In this document: positions 1 through 8,810 of the stretch, piece by piece
Layout: each line of letters starts with the position of its first letter
How positions within the stretch are numbered: position 1 is the stretch's first letter
Assembly: GCF_000499385.1 (NCBI RefSeq)
Contig: NW_013655012.1
Coordinates: 48,113-62,884 of the forward strand
Direction of reading: 5' to 3'
Length of the DNA: 14,772 nt
Source of the DNA: Eimeria necatrix
Taxonomy: Eukaryota > Apicomplexa > Conoidasida > Eucoccidiorida > Eimeriidae
Notes under the pieces: model-generated
The model's database searches: none
What the model was told of the DNA's origin: nothing
What the model saw: the letters and a program-made list of their open reading frames with translations, nothing else
Program-made: the position numbers and the translations under genes

Positions 1-170
1 GCGAGAATAGTGACTGCGAAGGCCTCCAGGTGGCGCTTCACGAGGGGCAGTTTGGAAGACAGCGCAGCCAAACGTGGCGCGGTACTACGCGGACGCGAAC
101 GTAAACCGCCCGAGGCAGTATTGGGATTATGGGTCGAAAGTTGAGGGTCGAGGGTCCACTAAACGCTCTT
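1..170. other. Left edge, no gene seen
   Basis: Mixed-composition DNA with no convincing reading frame. GGGTCGAAAG and GAGGGTCGAGGG at 131-155 look like decayed versions of the neighbouring telomere-like repeats. Confidence 0.4.
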
Positions 171-412
171 TTAGGGTTTAGGGTTTAGGGTTTAGGATTC
201 AGGGTTTAGGGTCTAGGGTTTGGGGGTTGTGTCCGGGGTTTAGGGTCTTGGGTCGAAAGAAGATCTTCAAGGTTTTAGTGATGAGGGTTTAGGGTTTAGG
301 GTTTAGGGTTTAGGGTTTAGCGGGGAGGTTGGTTCAATGGACTCGTAGAGGAATAGACAATTGTAAAAATATAAATGAAGGGTTTAGGGTTTCGGGTTTA
401 GGGTTTGGGGTT
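171..412 (+). repeat. Telomere-like TTTAGGG blocks, G-rich on + strand
   Basis: Three blocks (171-246, 284-320, 379-412) of TTTAGGG with variants (GTCTAGGG, TTCAGGG, TTTCGGG, TTTGGGG), separated by unique DNA. TTTAGGG is the telomere-type heptamer of this group; interspersion with unique DNA argues for interstitial copies and not a terminus. Confidence 0.9.
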
Positions 413-429
413 AGCCAAAAAAGGCTTAG

Positions 430-803
430 ACCCTAAACCCTAAACCCTAAACCCTAAACCCTAAATATAAAGTGCAGAGAACCCACGTTTTAGCTGCTGC
501 TAGGCAAGGCGAAAGAAGGGAAGGGTTTTCACATCAGTTGCACTTTTTCGCGTCTTTTCTGAAACCCCAAACCCTAAACCCTAAACCCTAAACCCTAAAC
601 CCTAATTTGACTTGTTTTGCAAACGCAGGGATAAGAGGCGAAGTTTACCCTGCAGTATTTATCCAGAATGGCGCATCTGTCCAGGCAAGCAAACTCTAAA
701 CCCTAAACCCTAAACCCTACTAAACCTAAACCCTACTAAACCCTAAACCCTACTAAACCCTAAACCCTACTAAACCCTAAACCCTACTAAACCCTAAACC
801 CTA
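430..803 (-). repeat. Telomere-like repeats in the opposite orientation (CCCTAAA on + strand)
   Basis: Blocks at 430-465, 562-605 and 691-803 carry CCCTAAA on the + strand, so G-rich on the - strand. From about 704 to 803 the array becomes a 17-bp unit (7+7+3: TAAACCCTAAACCCTAC). Confidence 0.9.
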
Positions 804-904
804 GTGCCACAACAGCGAAGCGGCACTTGAACTCCGGAGCCCATTTTGGGAAGACCCTAAAGTTCATTTCGCTTGCCTGACTATTTGCTTCGGCACTTTG
901 TGCA

Positions 905-1123
905 AGGGTTTAGGGTTTAGGGTTTAGGGTTTAGGGTTTAGGGTTTGGTGTTTAGGGTTTGTGTTGTGTATTTCAGTGCGCCTTTGCTGGAGAGAGTTTG
1001 CGGTACTTGGGAATGTTGAGAGACAAAGGATATAAGCCCTTGATTGCCAGCAGAAGCATCATTTAAGGGTTTAGGGTTTAGGGTTTAGGGTTTAGGGTTT
1101 AGGGTTTAGGGTTTGGGATTTGA
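905..1123 (+). repeat. Telomere-like TTTAGGG blocks
   Basis: Two mostly perfect heptamer blocks at 905-966 and 1065-1123, G-rich on the + strand again, with about 100 bp of unique DNA between. Confidence 0.9.
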
Positions 1124-1222
1124 GGGGCACGGACAGAGCAGCAAACGGCAACTAGGCATTCCCGCAAAGTGCAAGTTGCGAACTGCAAAGTACTTCGGGT
1201 TTATGAACTAAGTTTGCCTACA

Positions 1223-1248
1223 CTGCTGCTGCTGCTGCTGCTGCTGCA

Positions 1249-1295
<47 letters not shown>

Positions 1296-1309
1296 GGTGT
1301 ACGTACACC
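1223..1309. repeat. (CTG)n tract ending in a perfect 14-bp palindrome
   Basis: A CTG run with a single CAG interruption near 1246, followed by CGGTGTACGTACACC; the palindrome is at 1296-1309. Its reading as poly-leucine is a by-product of the repeat. Confidence 0.85.
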
Positions 1310-1394
1310 CCGCAACGCATGCAGACAGCTGCAGCTGCTGGTCTTTTTGGAAGTTTATTTCTTTTTTTGTTTTTGTCAATGTGGGATTAAAAAG

Positions 1395-1565
1395 ATGGCG
1401 GGAAGCTGCTTAACGCCATCATTTGCTGCAGCAGCAATGCCAGCAGCAGCAGCTGCTGCTGCTGCATTTGCTGCAGCAGCAGCAGCAGCAGCAGCTGCTG
1501 CTGCTGCTGCTGCTGCTGTTTCAGCTGAACTTGAAAGAATGGCCATAAATGCCACTTTTGATTAA
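1395..1565 (+). other. Small low-complexity open frame, probably not a gene
   Basis: An ATG at 1395 opens 56 codons, beginning MAGSCLTPSF, then alanine runs, ending AELERMAINATFD. The short non-repeat ends could be real, but nothing else supports a gene: no neighbour exon, no recognisable domain and repeat DNA on both sides. Confidence 0.15.
1424..1518. repeat. (CAG)n-(CTG)n tract with a perfect 42-bp palindrome
   Basis: Mixed CAG/CTG clusters. At 1474-1494 seven CAG units are followed directly by eight CTG units (1495-1518), so the seven-by-seven part is a perfect inverted repeat with no spacer. Confidence 0.85.
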
Positions 1566-1601
1566 AAGAATAAATGCGCTTGGGAGACGCGCCAAGTCAG
1601 A

Positions 1602-2045
1602 ATTTAGGGTTTAGAATCTAGGGTTTAGGCACTAGGGTTTAGGGTTTAGGGTTTAGGGTTTAGGGTTTAGGGTTTTGTTGAGTGGCTTTCTGTGGTCTTC
1701 TAGCTGCAAAAGCAATTTAATTTGAAATTAGTTTGAAGTTCAAAGCAGCAGCAAAAGAAGTTTCTTTGTTAGAAGAAATATTGGAAATTAATTTAATTGA
1801 TTTTAATAATAAATAAAAAGCAAATAATTAATTATTTATTTATTCAAAGTTTCCGCTTTTGGCATTTCTTTTGTTATTTCAAACTTGTCTTTTTTCAAAT
1901 TAAAAATTAAATTAAAAATGCACTTCTTGCTGCAGCAGCTAATGAATCAAGCTGCTTATCAGCTAGGGTTTAGGGTTTAGGGTTTAGGGTTTAGGGTTTA
2001 GGGTTTAGGCTTTAGGCTTTAGGGCTTCGGGATTTTAGGGGGGTT
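1602..2045 (+). repeat. Telomere-like TTTAGGG blocks flanking AT-rich DNA
   Basis: Blocks at 1602-1675 and 1964-2045, the second decaying through TTTAGGC variants. Between them lies about 290 bp of AT-rich unique DNA with no gene. Confidence 0.88.
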
Positions 2046-2213
2046 GAGCGGAGCAGGCAGCAGGGTCTGGTGGGTGATCGCAGGCGAAAACAGTTGAAAT
2101 AAATGCAGCAAAGAAAGAAATAAATAAATAAAAGTAAAAACAAATAAAAACAAATTAAAATGATTTTCATTTATGAAAAATTCGACTCTTAATTTCCCTT
2201 TTTCCCACACTCC

Positions 2214-2227
2214 GGTGTACGTACCCC
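2214..2227. repeat. Palindrome family copy GGTGTACGTACCCC
   Basis: One mismatch from GGTGTACGTACACC; in a spacer just left of the 10-bp minisatellite. Confidence 0.75.
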
Positions 2228-2260
2228 CAGAAGCCACCGAAACGCCTCCAGCATAAACTG

Positions 2261-2380
2261 CAGCTAGCTGCGGCTAGCTGCAGCTAGCTGCAGCTAGCTA
2301 TGGCTAGCTGCGGCTAGCTGTGGCTAGCTGTGGCTAGCTGTGGCTAGCTGGGGCCAATTATACTTATGTGTGGCTAGCTG
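2261..2380. repeat. 10-bp GGCTAGCTGT/CAGCTAGCTG minisatellite
   Basis: Nine units in exact 10-bp register from 2261 to 2350 (CAGCTAGCTG, CGGCTAGCTG, TGGCTAGCTG), a 20-bp interruption, then one more unit at 2371-2380. Some units are perfect palindromes. Confidence 0.92.
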
Positions 2381-2390
2381 TAGGCAGCTG

Positions 2391-3291
2391 AGCCTGTGCT
2401 GCTGTTGCTGCTTCTGGGGGAGCTGGAGCTCGCCTGCTGCTGCGGATCCTCCGCTAAAGAGGAAAATGGATTTAAAAGAGTTTTGAAAATTAGTTTTGAA
2501 TTGTTGAAATGCATTTAAATTGAATTCAAGTTTGCCGGAGCTTCGTAGGGCCTGTGGAACCTGAAGGAGCTTTCAGAACACCGCGGCGAAGGCGCCGCGC
2601 AGTGACTTCTGAGCTACTTTTTGCGCTTTTTCCCCAAATATCTGCTGAAATAAAAGTAATAATAATATTTAAATTAAAAAGTGAAAAGAAAACGAGGAGT
2701 TTCGGGAGAAAGAGCTCCCAAGTGGGGTGTACGCGCAGGTGGACCAATGGCCTATCCGGGCGCGGGCTGTTGCCCCCCCCCAGCTTTCCGTGTTGGCATT
2801 CTGCAAAGTGAGAATTTGCGGTTTTCTTTGCAATTAAATTCAAAAAAAATATCAAAAAACTCACCGCATTTGTCTCTTTATTCTTTGCTTTCTCTGTTTG
2901 CGACTTCTGCCAAAGTTCCGGCAGAATTGTCCCGCTTTCCACTTGAAGTTGAACGACGAGCAGAAACACAACAGACCAGTCGATCTTCGCATTTCCGAGA
3001 CGTTTTCACCTTTTTTTGGCTTCTTTAAGCAAAAACATCTTTTTTTGCAATTCATATTTCTCCTTCTTTCCCTCCGAAGAGGGAATTTCGCCCGCTTTCC
3101 ACCCCAAGTGACCTCGCTGTCTTGGCGGCCGTTTCCAGTCGCAGTCTGTTCGTAATTGGCCCTCTGGACCGTTTTCTTCCCTTTTCTTTGTTAATAAAAT
3201 TGTAATATTTGTTTTTTCGAGCTCGGACCTGCCGAGTTCTTTTCAGGTTTGTTCTTTTTCCTCTTCTTGACGAAAATCTGCAAAGTCGGAA
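2391..3291. other. AT-rich region upstream of the LOTUS-like gene
   Basis: No convincing gene, though both strands stay partly open. Visible items are a 7-bp stem GC hairpin (2582-2599, loop AAGG), a palindrome half-copy (GGTGTACGCGC, 2726), a direct repeat CCCGCTTTCCAC at 2931 and 3091, and pyrimidine-rich DNA with a TTCTTTTCAG that could be a leader-intron acceptor at 3236-3245. It likely contains the promoter and 5'UTR of the gene starting at 3292. Confidence 0.45.
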
Positions 3292-3419
3292 ATGCAACAA
3301 CTCGGCACACAGTCGGCTTCTTACGCTGCCGCCTTCCCCGCGCTCTCTGAGGTGTACAGCCTCTCCAACTTTCTCGAGCCGGAGGAGGAGTCAACAGGAG
3401 CACCAGGAAGGCTCGGAAT

Positions 3420-3457
<38 letters not shown>

Positions 3458-3724
3458 GCAGCAGCAACAGCGGCGATTCCGCTGCTGCGCCTGCTGCTGC
3501 TGCTGCTGCTGCAGCCGCAGCACCGCCTCCTGAGCCAGCAGCGGCAGCAGCACCACCTGAGCAACGGCCACCTTCTTCTGGGGCTTGTTTTGCTGCTGCT
3601 TGTGCAAAGACACAGCAGCAGCAGCAGGCCCCGCCCGTTGCTGCCCCGACCCCGCCGGGCGTAGCCACAACCACCACCAGCAGCAGCTGCAGCAGCAGCA
3701 GGAACACAAGCCTCACCGCCGCGA

Positions 3725-3775
<51 letters not shown>

Positions 3776-3905
3776 GCAGCCTTTCCTCGCCCCCAGTCGG
3801 CCCCCGGGCCTCAGCAGCTGTCCGTACACCTGAGCCTTCTTCTACGGCTGGTTTATCTGCAAAAGTTTATCGCACTCATTCGAGTCCCTTGAAGCCAATC
3901 AGCAT

Positions 3906-3967
<62 letters not shown>

Positions 3968-4107
3968 TGTCTCCCCCGCCCTCTCCTCCGCAGCGCCGGC
4001 CGAAGCACTTTCAAGAAATCAAAATAATAAATTCCGAAGAACGCAAAAGTCCCAACTTTTCTCGCAAGCAGTTCAGCAGTGCCCACGGGCTGCCTCCCCC
4101 CCCTGCT

Positions 4108-4142
<35 letters not shown>

Positions 4143-4197
4143 TCAGCACAACTACCCCCACGCGCTGCACCCTCACCCCCACTCTCACCCTCATTCT

Positions 4198-4241
<44 letters not shown>

Positions 4242-5810
4242 CGTGCTGCAGCGTGCTGCAGCACGGCAGCAGCGGCAGCCGCCCCCCAGCGCATTTGCGT
4301 TTGGGGCTTCGCTGCGGAAGGCCGGCGCGGGTGTGCATCAGCAGCAGCAGCAGCAGCAGCACCTGCAGCAGCAGCAGCAGCACCTGCAGCAGCACCTGCA
4401 GCAGCAGCTGCAGCAGCAGCTGCACCCTCCGCCGCCGTACCCTCCGCAGCTGGAGAGCAGCAGCAAACCCTTCCACCGCAAGCCCAGCAGCAGCAGCAGG
4501 CTGCCGTATCCGCTGAACAGCCTGTGTCTGCAGCCCGTGGGGGACGGCAGCTTCCGCAGCATTTTGCGGCAGCAGCAAAAGGAAGTGCAGAAGCAAAGAG
4601 TGGCGGGAGTGGATGTGCTGCTGCTGAGCGACGGCAGCATTTTGCCGCGGGTGGAGGGGGCCCCCCTGTGCAGCTTGCTGCAGCAGCGGGGGCCCCCCGC
4701 GCTGCTGCTGCTGCAGCAGCAGCTGGTTTGCTGCCTCCAGTTTCTCTACAAAGAAGGCATAAAGCCCTTTGCAGGTGAAGTGGCTCATCAACTCCGCAAA
4801 AAGACGGACAGCAGCAGCTGGGGGCCCCCCGAAGTCCTCGCTTTGGCCATGAGCAGCAGCAGCAAAGTGCTGCCAAAAGTAGAAAAAAGAGTTAAGGGAG
4901 AAAATGGTTGGCTGCTGCTGCTGCAGCCCGAGCTGGTGCCCGAGGGTTTCGCGGGGTTTATAGACACCCGGGCCCGCGAGAACCAGTACACGCAGCAGCA
5001 GTGGCTCGAGTTCAACAAGTCCGTTTTCTCCTTTTTTCTTCTTTTTTCTTCTTTTTTCTTCTTTTTTTTCTTTTTTTTGATTCTGTTTTTTATTTGGTTG
5101 AAATTAATTCGTTTGGAATGGCGGATCGCGCTTTTGGAGCGCCGTTTGGGTGTACAGACGGCTCAAGAAGGCACTCCGGCGCCTTCTTTGCGGGATTTGG
5201 GGAGTTGTTTTGTTCCATTTATTCCATTTATTTCATTTATTTCATTTATTTCATTTACTTCATTTGTTTTATTGTTTATTTCAGTTATTTCATTTGGTTT
5301 TGGACTTGTTTGGAAACAGCGCGTTCAAAGAGTGCGAAGTGCCGCGTTTTTCGGGTGTACAGACACCCGAAAAACGCGGGCGAATTCCCCGAGTCTGCTT
5401 TCCTTTTTATTTGTCGAGTTTGTTTTATTTGTTGGTTTATTTGTTTTATTTGTTGTTATATTTGTTATATTTGTTTTATTTGTTTTATTTGTTGGCTTAT
5501 TTGAGAAAATTGCGTTCAACAAAGCAGCAGATTAATTCAAGAAGTCGAAGTTGCTTCATTTGTTCATTTATTATTATTTTATTCTTTTATTTGTTTCATT
5601 ATTTTGTTTCATTCTTTTATCTAATTACTTTATTTGTTCATTATTTTGTTTGTTTAATTATTTTATTTGTTTCCTTATTTAAATTGAATGACTCCGAAAC
5701 ACTGCGGCTCCCTTCCCCTCCAAAATCCACTTCAAATAAAAATTAAATTAATTTCAATTTGCACTTCCGTTCTCTTCCCACAAGCGCCTCCCCTTGACCA
5801 AAACCCACCC

Positions 5811-5857
<47 letters not shown>

Positions 5858-6516
5858 AGGTACTTCATCGAGAAGTTGCGCAGCAAGAACGGGTCCGCAG
5901 CAGCAGCATTTTGCGAAGGCCGCTACGCCTTGGCCGAGCAGCTGCGGCAGCAAATCCCGGCCTTCAAAGACTGGCGACTTGGGGATTTAATTCGAATGGT
6001 CCAATTAGCTTCTTGGGCTGGAGTTTTGACTTATAGAGAGAAAGCCTTAGTGCCAGTAGCTGCTTCTGCTGCAGCAGCAAGAGAGTTCCTGCTGCGGCAG
6101 CAGCGCGAAGCCTCCGCCCCCCGCGCTGCAGCAGCAGCAGCAGCAGCAGCAGCGCTGCTGCGCGTGCTGCGGCTCGTAGTGGACCCCGAACCCCTCGGGG
6201 TCTTTCTTGCACAACTTAAAGATTTGGTCCAGTGGACCACTCGGGAGCGGCTGGACGCTGCGGTGTACGGACACCCCAAGCTGCAGGACCTGCTGCTGGC
6301 GCCGCCCTTCTCGCGCTTCTACCGTCTGTACACCCCGCGGGCCAACGAGCACTGCACCTTCGTCCAGGCCAAACACTTTTTGCTGCCAAAAGGTGCTGCG
6401 CTGCACTGCAGCAGCAGCAGCCCCTGGCAGCAGCAGCGCTGCCCCATGGCCGAGCCCCCGCTGCTCCCCAGCAGCGCCGCCTGGAGCTTCCGCGCGCTCG
6501 TCCCGCTCCCCCAGCT

Positions 6517-6564
<48 letters not shown>

Positions 6565-6671
6565 GGAGAGGGACAGGGACAGGCAGTCGCCCTGGGCGGA
6601 GAGCGACGAGCAGCAGCAGCAGCACGGGGAGGCACGATTCTTTGCGGACACGCGAATGAACCACCTCCAGC

Positions 6672-6743
<72 letters not shown>

Positions 6744-6856
6744 TTGGGAGCAGCTTCTTTGCGGAGTACGACGCGCTGGAAAGAGACGCCAAGTCCCCCC
6801 AGGCCGTCCACAGGCTGTCTCCGCCCTGCAGCAACAGAAACTCCAAAATGCCCAGA

Positions 6857-6894
<38 letters not shown>

Positions 6895-6930
6895 TAAATC
6901 CTACCCAACGCCCCTAATGCACATTCCCCT

Positions 6931-6962
<32 letters not shown>

Positions 6963-7198
6963 CGTTTCAGATGTGGAATGAGGAGGAGCAGTACAGTAGG
7001 ACTGTGGCGCTCGAAACGCAAGAGCAGCAGCGGGAGGAGGAACAGCAGCAGCAGCAGCAGCAGCAGCAGGAGCAGCAGCAGGAGGACAGCAGCAACGAAT
7101 GTGCTGTCCTCATTGAGCAGTCTTTGCTGCAGCTCGTCCAAGACAGCCCTGCGCGCCCATGCGCGCTGCCTCACCAGCAGCAGCTGCTGCTGCAGCAA

Positions 7199-7232
<34 letters not shown>

Positions 7233-7376
7233 AGCAGCAAAGCCAGCAAGAACTGCAGGAGGAGCTTTCATTCATTCGCAGCTTTACCAACAGTGCAGCA
7301 GCACAAGGGCAGCACAGCGACAGGAGCAACACCACCGACAACACAGGCAGCAGCAGCAGCAGCTACAGCTACAGCT

Positions 7377-7411
<35 letters not shown>

Positions 7412-7551
7412 GGCAGCAGCAACATGGGGTCAGACGATTCTCTGTCGGATTCGCAAAACTCCGAGCGAAATAACTCGCCCGACCAATTCCATCTTCTCCC
7501 TTTCTCCAAAACAATTTCAACAGCAGCAGAAACTGGAATACTACACACACT

Positions 7552-7600
<49 letters not shown>

Positions 7601-7930
7601 GCGTCGGACAACTTTTCTATGTTTCATTATCCTGCAGATCCGGCGAGCGCGGAAAAGATCCTGCAGGAAGGGGAACAGCAGTGGCACGTGAGTGCGCAGC
7701 AGCAGCAGCAGCAAGAGCAGCAGCAGCAAGAGCAGCAGCAGCAAGAGCAGCAGCAGCAAGAGCAGCAGGAGCAGCAGGAGCAGCAGGAGCAGCAGGAGCA
7801 AAGCCTGCCAAGTTTAAGGTTCCTCTGGGGCCACCGGGTGTCTTTATTTGCTGCTTCAGTTGGCAACAACTCAGCAGCAGATTTGAAGTTCATGCCGCTG
7901 TGCTGCGACGGCACGGCTCAGGAAACGTGA
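3292..7930 (+). CDS. Predicted OST-HTH/LOTUS-like RNA-binding protein with homopolymeric repeats, two exons
   Basis: Exons 3292-5018 and 5860-7930 give 1265 residues. The ATG at 3292 is the first after an in-frame TGA at 3268. Exon 1 ends in two bases (AA) and exon 2 opens with G, restoring a lysine and giving the run FNKYFIEKLRSKNG. Residues 1-400 are mostly poly-S, poly-A and poly-Q. Residues about 404-640 are complex sequence with two helix-rich segments that look like winged helices (around KPFAGEVAHQLRKK and the stretch ending LIRMVQLASWAGVLTYREK). Residues about 675-755 fit the OST-HTH/LOTUS pattern: a leucine-rich helix, GVFLAQLKDLV, then YGHPKLQDLL and FSRFYRLY. That family binds RNA in germ-granule and other RNPs. 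The remaining C-terminal part is poly-Q, S and E with little complex sequence. The family call is pattern recognition from memory. The last 40 codons are uncertain, since a weak extra intron is possible. Confidence 0.7.
5019..5859 (+). other. Intron of the LOTUS-like gene
   Basis: The donor is weak (GTCCGT) and follows AA of an AAG codon. The acceptor is the CAG closing a (CTG)n run at 5813-5859. The body is T-rich: T runs with C at 5029-5078, 9-bp TTTATTTCA-type repeats at 5213-5265, related TTTATTTGT-type repeats at about 5404-5500 and more at 5555-5680. It also carries the hairpin at 5342-5379. Unspliced, the reading frame would continue to a stop at 5533-5535 through a run of F and L, which is not protein-like. 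The donor nucleotide choice is the least certain point. Confidence 0.75.
5342..5379. repeat. Perfect 17-bp stem hairpin around a palindrome copy, in an intron
   Basis: The left arm CCGCGTTTTTCGGGTGT (5342-5358) pairs without mismatch with 5363-5379 across a 4-nt loop ACAG. The centre is the palindrome variant GGTGTACAGACACC (5354-5367). It sits in the intron of the LOTUS-like gene. Confidence 0.95.
6262..6275. repeat. Palindrome family copy GGTGTACGGACACC, in coding sequence
   Basis: Lies in the LOTUS-like gene, where it encodes VYGHP of the domain motif AAVYGHPKLQ. Here the family pattern in the protein could itself explain the sequence, so it may be coincidence. Confidence 0.6.
7710..7800 (+). 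repeat. 15-bp then 9-bp coding minisatellite (QQQQE / QQE)
   Basis: Near the 3' end of the LOTUS-like gene the CAG tract becomes regular. About four 15-bp units encode QQQQE (CAA/CAG with one GAG), followed by about four 9-bp units encoding QQE. The reading frame is kept throughout, as expected of a codon-based expansion. Confidence 0.8.
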
Positions 7931-7950
7931 AGGCGAAACTGGCGGAAAAA

Positions 7951-8000
7951 AACTGAAATTCGAGAAATAAAACTGAAATTCGAGAAGTAAAACTGAAATT
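7951..8000 (+). repeat. 20-bp tandem repeat in the 3' flank of the LOTUS-like gene
   Basis: AACTGAAATT begins at 7951, 7971 and 7991, an exact 20-bp period, with CGAGAAATAA or CGAGAAGTAA between copies. It lies just after the stop codon, so it is probably 3'UTR or spacer. The A-rich degenerate continuation runs to about 8060. Confidence 0.8.
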
Positions 8001-8598
8001 AAAACAGTTAAAGAGAAATTAAAACCAAAATTAAAGCCAAAAGAGGCAAATTCAAAAAAGTGAAACTGCTTTCGGCTGGGCGCTGGAGCGGCGGTTTCAG
8101 GTGTATGCGCAGCTCAGGCTGTTCAGGTGTATCGACAGCAGCGCTGGCGAAATGGGAATTCACGTTGGCAGCAAACTGAACATGAATTGGATTCGAATTG
8201 CGAAATAGTTGAAATATAATTCAAAGTTTTGTTGAATTGTTCCCAAAAACCAAAAGAATTTCCTTCTCTTTTTCCTCTTTTCGAAACTCCGCACCTGCGG
8301 GCATTGCAGCTGCCCGTTTCGCTCTGCAAAAGAAATCCTCTTTTGCTTTCCAAACAACACCAAATGCCTAAAAGTCTTTTACAATTTACTGTCTGTGGAT
8401 GAATGCTTCGCTGCAGCAGCAAACAAGGCCGCAGCAGCAGCAGCGCCTGCAGCAGCAGCAGCCGCTGCTGCTGCTGCAGCACAAATAGACCAGAACCAAG
8501 TAGCTTCTCCGCATAAAATGCCAAACAAATACAAAAAACAACTCAAAAATAAACAGAAAATGAAAGCTGCAAGTTATTCTCCATTGCTTTCGGCCCCT

Positions 8599-8662
8599 GG
8601 GGCCCCCCGGGGCCCCCCGGGGCCCCCCGGGGGCCCCCCGGGGCCCCCCAGGGGCCCCCCGG
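8599..8662. repeat. GGGGCCCCCC 10-bp tandem repeat
   Basis: About six units of GGGGCCCCCC in nearly exact 10-bp register, with one unit lengthened by a G and one preceded by an A. Every unit is self-complementary in part, so both strands could fold. It lies about 150 bp upstream of the AAR2 start codon. Confidence 0.85.
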
Positions 8663-8723
8663 CTGCCGCTGCAGGCGGGGCGGAAGCAGCAGCTGGGGGC
8701 CCCTGGGGCCGTTTGTTGCGGGG

Positions 8724-8807
8724 AAAAAAAAAGAAAGAAGGAAAAGAAATAAAAGAAATAAAAGAAAGAAATAAAAGAAAGAAAGAAAAGAAAGAAAAGA
8801 AAGAAGT
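8724..8807 (+). repeat. GAAA-rich purine tract before the AAR2 start
   Basis: About 80 bp almost free of pyrimidines on the + strand (GAAA, AAGAA and ATAAAAG repeats; the few T are in ATAAA), ending just before the ATG at 8811. It may be 5'UTR or promoter-proximal DNA. No function can be assigned from sequence. Confidence 0.75.
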
Positions 8808-8810
8808 GGA

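Larger units (their letters stand above)
7931..8810. other. Spacer between the LOTUS-like gene and AAR2
   Basis: No convincing gene. It holds the 20-bp repeat, two partial copies of the palindrome family (GGTGTATGCGC at 8100 and GGTGTATCGAC at 8126), a short CAG/CTG cluster at about 8410-8480, a GC-only repeat at 8599-8662 and a purine tract at about 8724-8807. The open frame from 8395 reads through alanine runs, then the GC repeat as G/P, then lysine/glutamate from GAAA repeats. That is what repeats produce by default. The AAR2 promoter and leader probably lie here. Confidence 0.6.

Noticed and set aside
171..803. A true chromosome end at the left edge
   Set aside because: Telomere-like blocks are short, degenerate, in both orientations and interrupted by unique DNA; a terminus would be one long array in one orientation.
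2526..2969. 147-codon open frame on the minus strand
   Set aside because: It overlaps equally open plus-strand frames, shows no domain and no codon or composition sign of coding, and lies in the likely promoter region.
3853..4791. 312-codon minus-strand frame with leucine and arginine runs
   Set aside because: Antisense shadow of the CAG tracts of the LOTUS-like gene.
4960..4975. Half-copies such as TATAGACACC in FIDT codons at about 4963 and 10219
   Set aside because: Only one arm matches and the sequence is explained by conserved protein residues.
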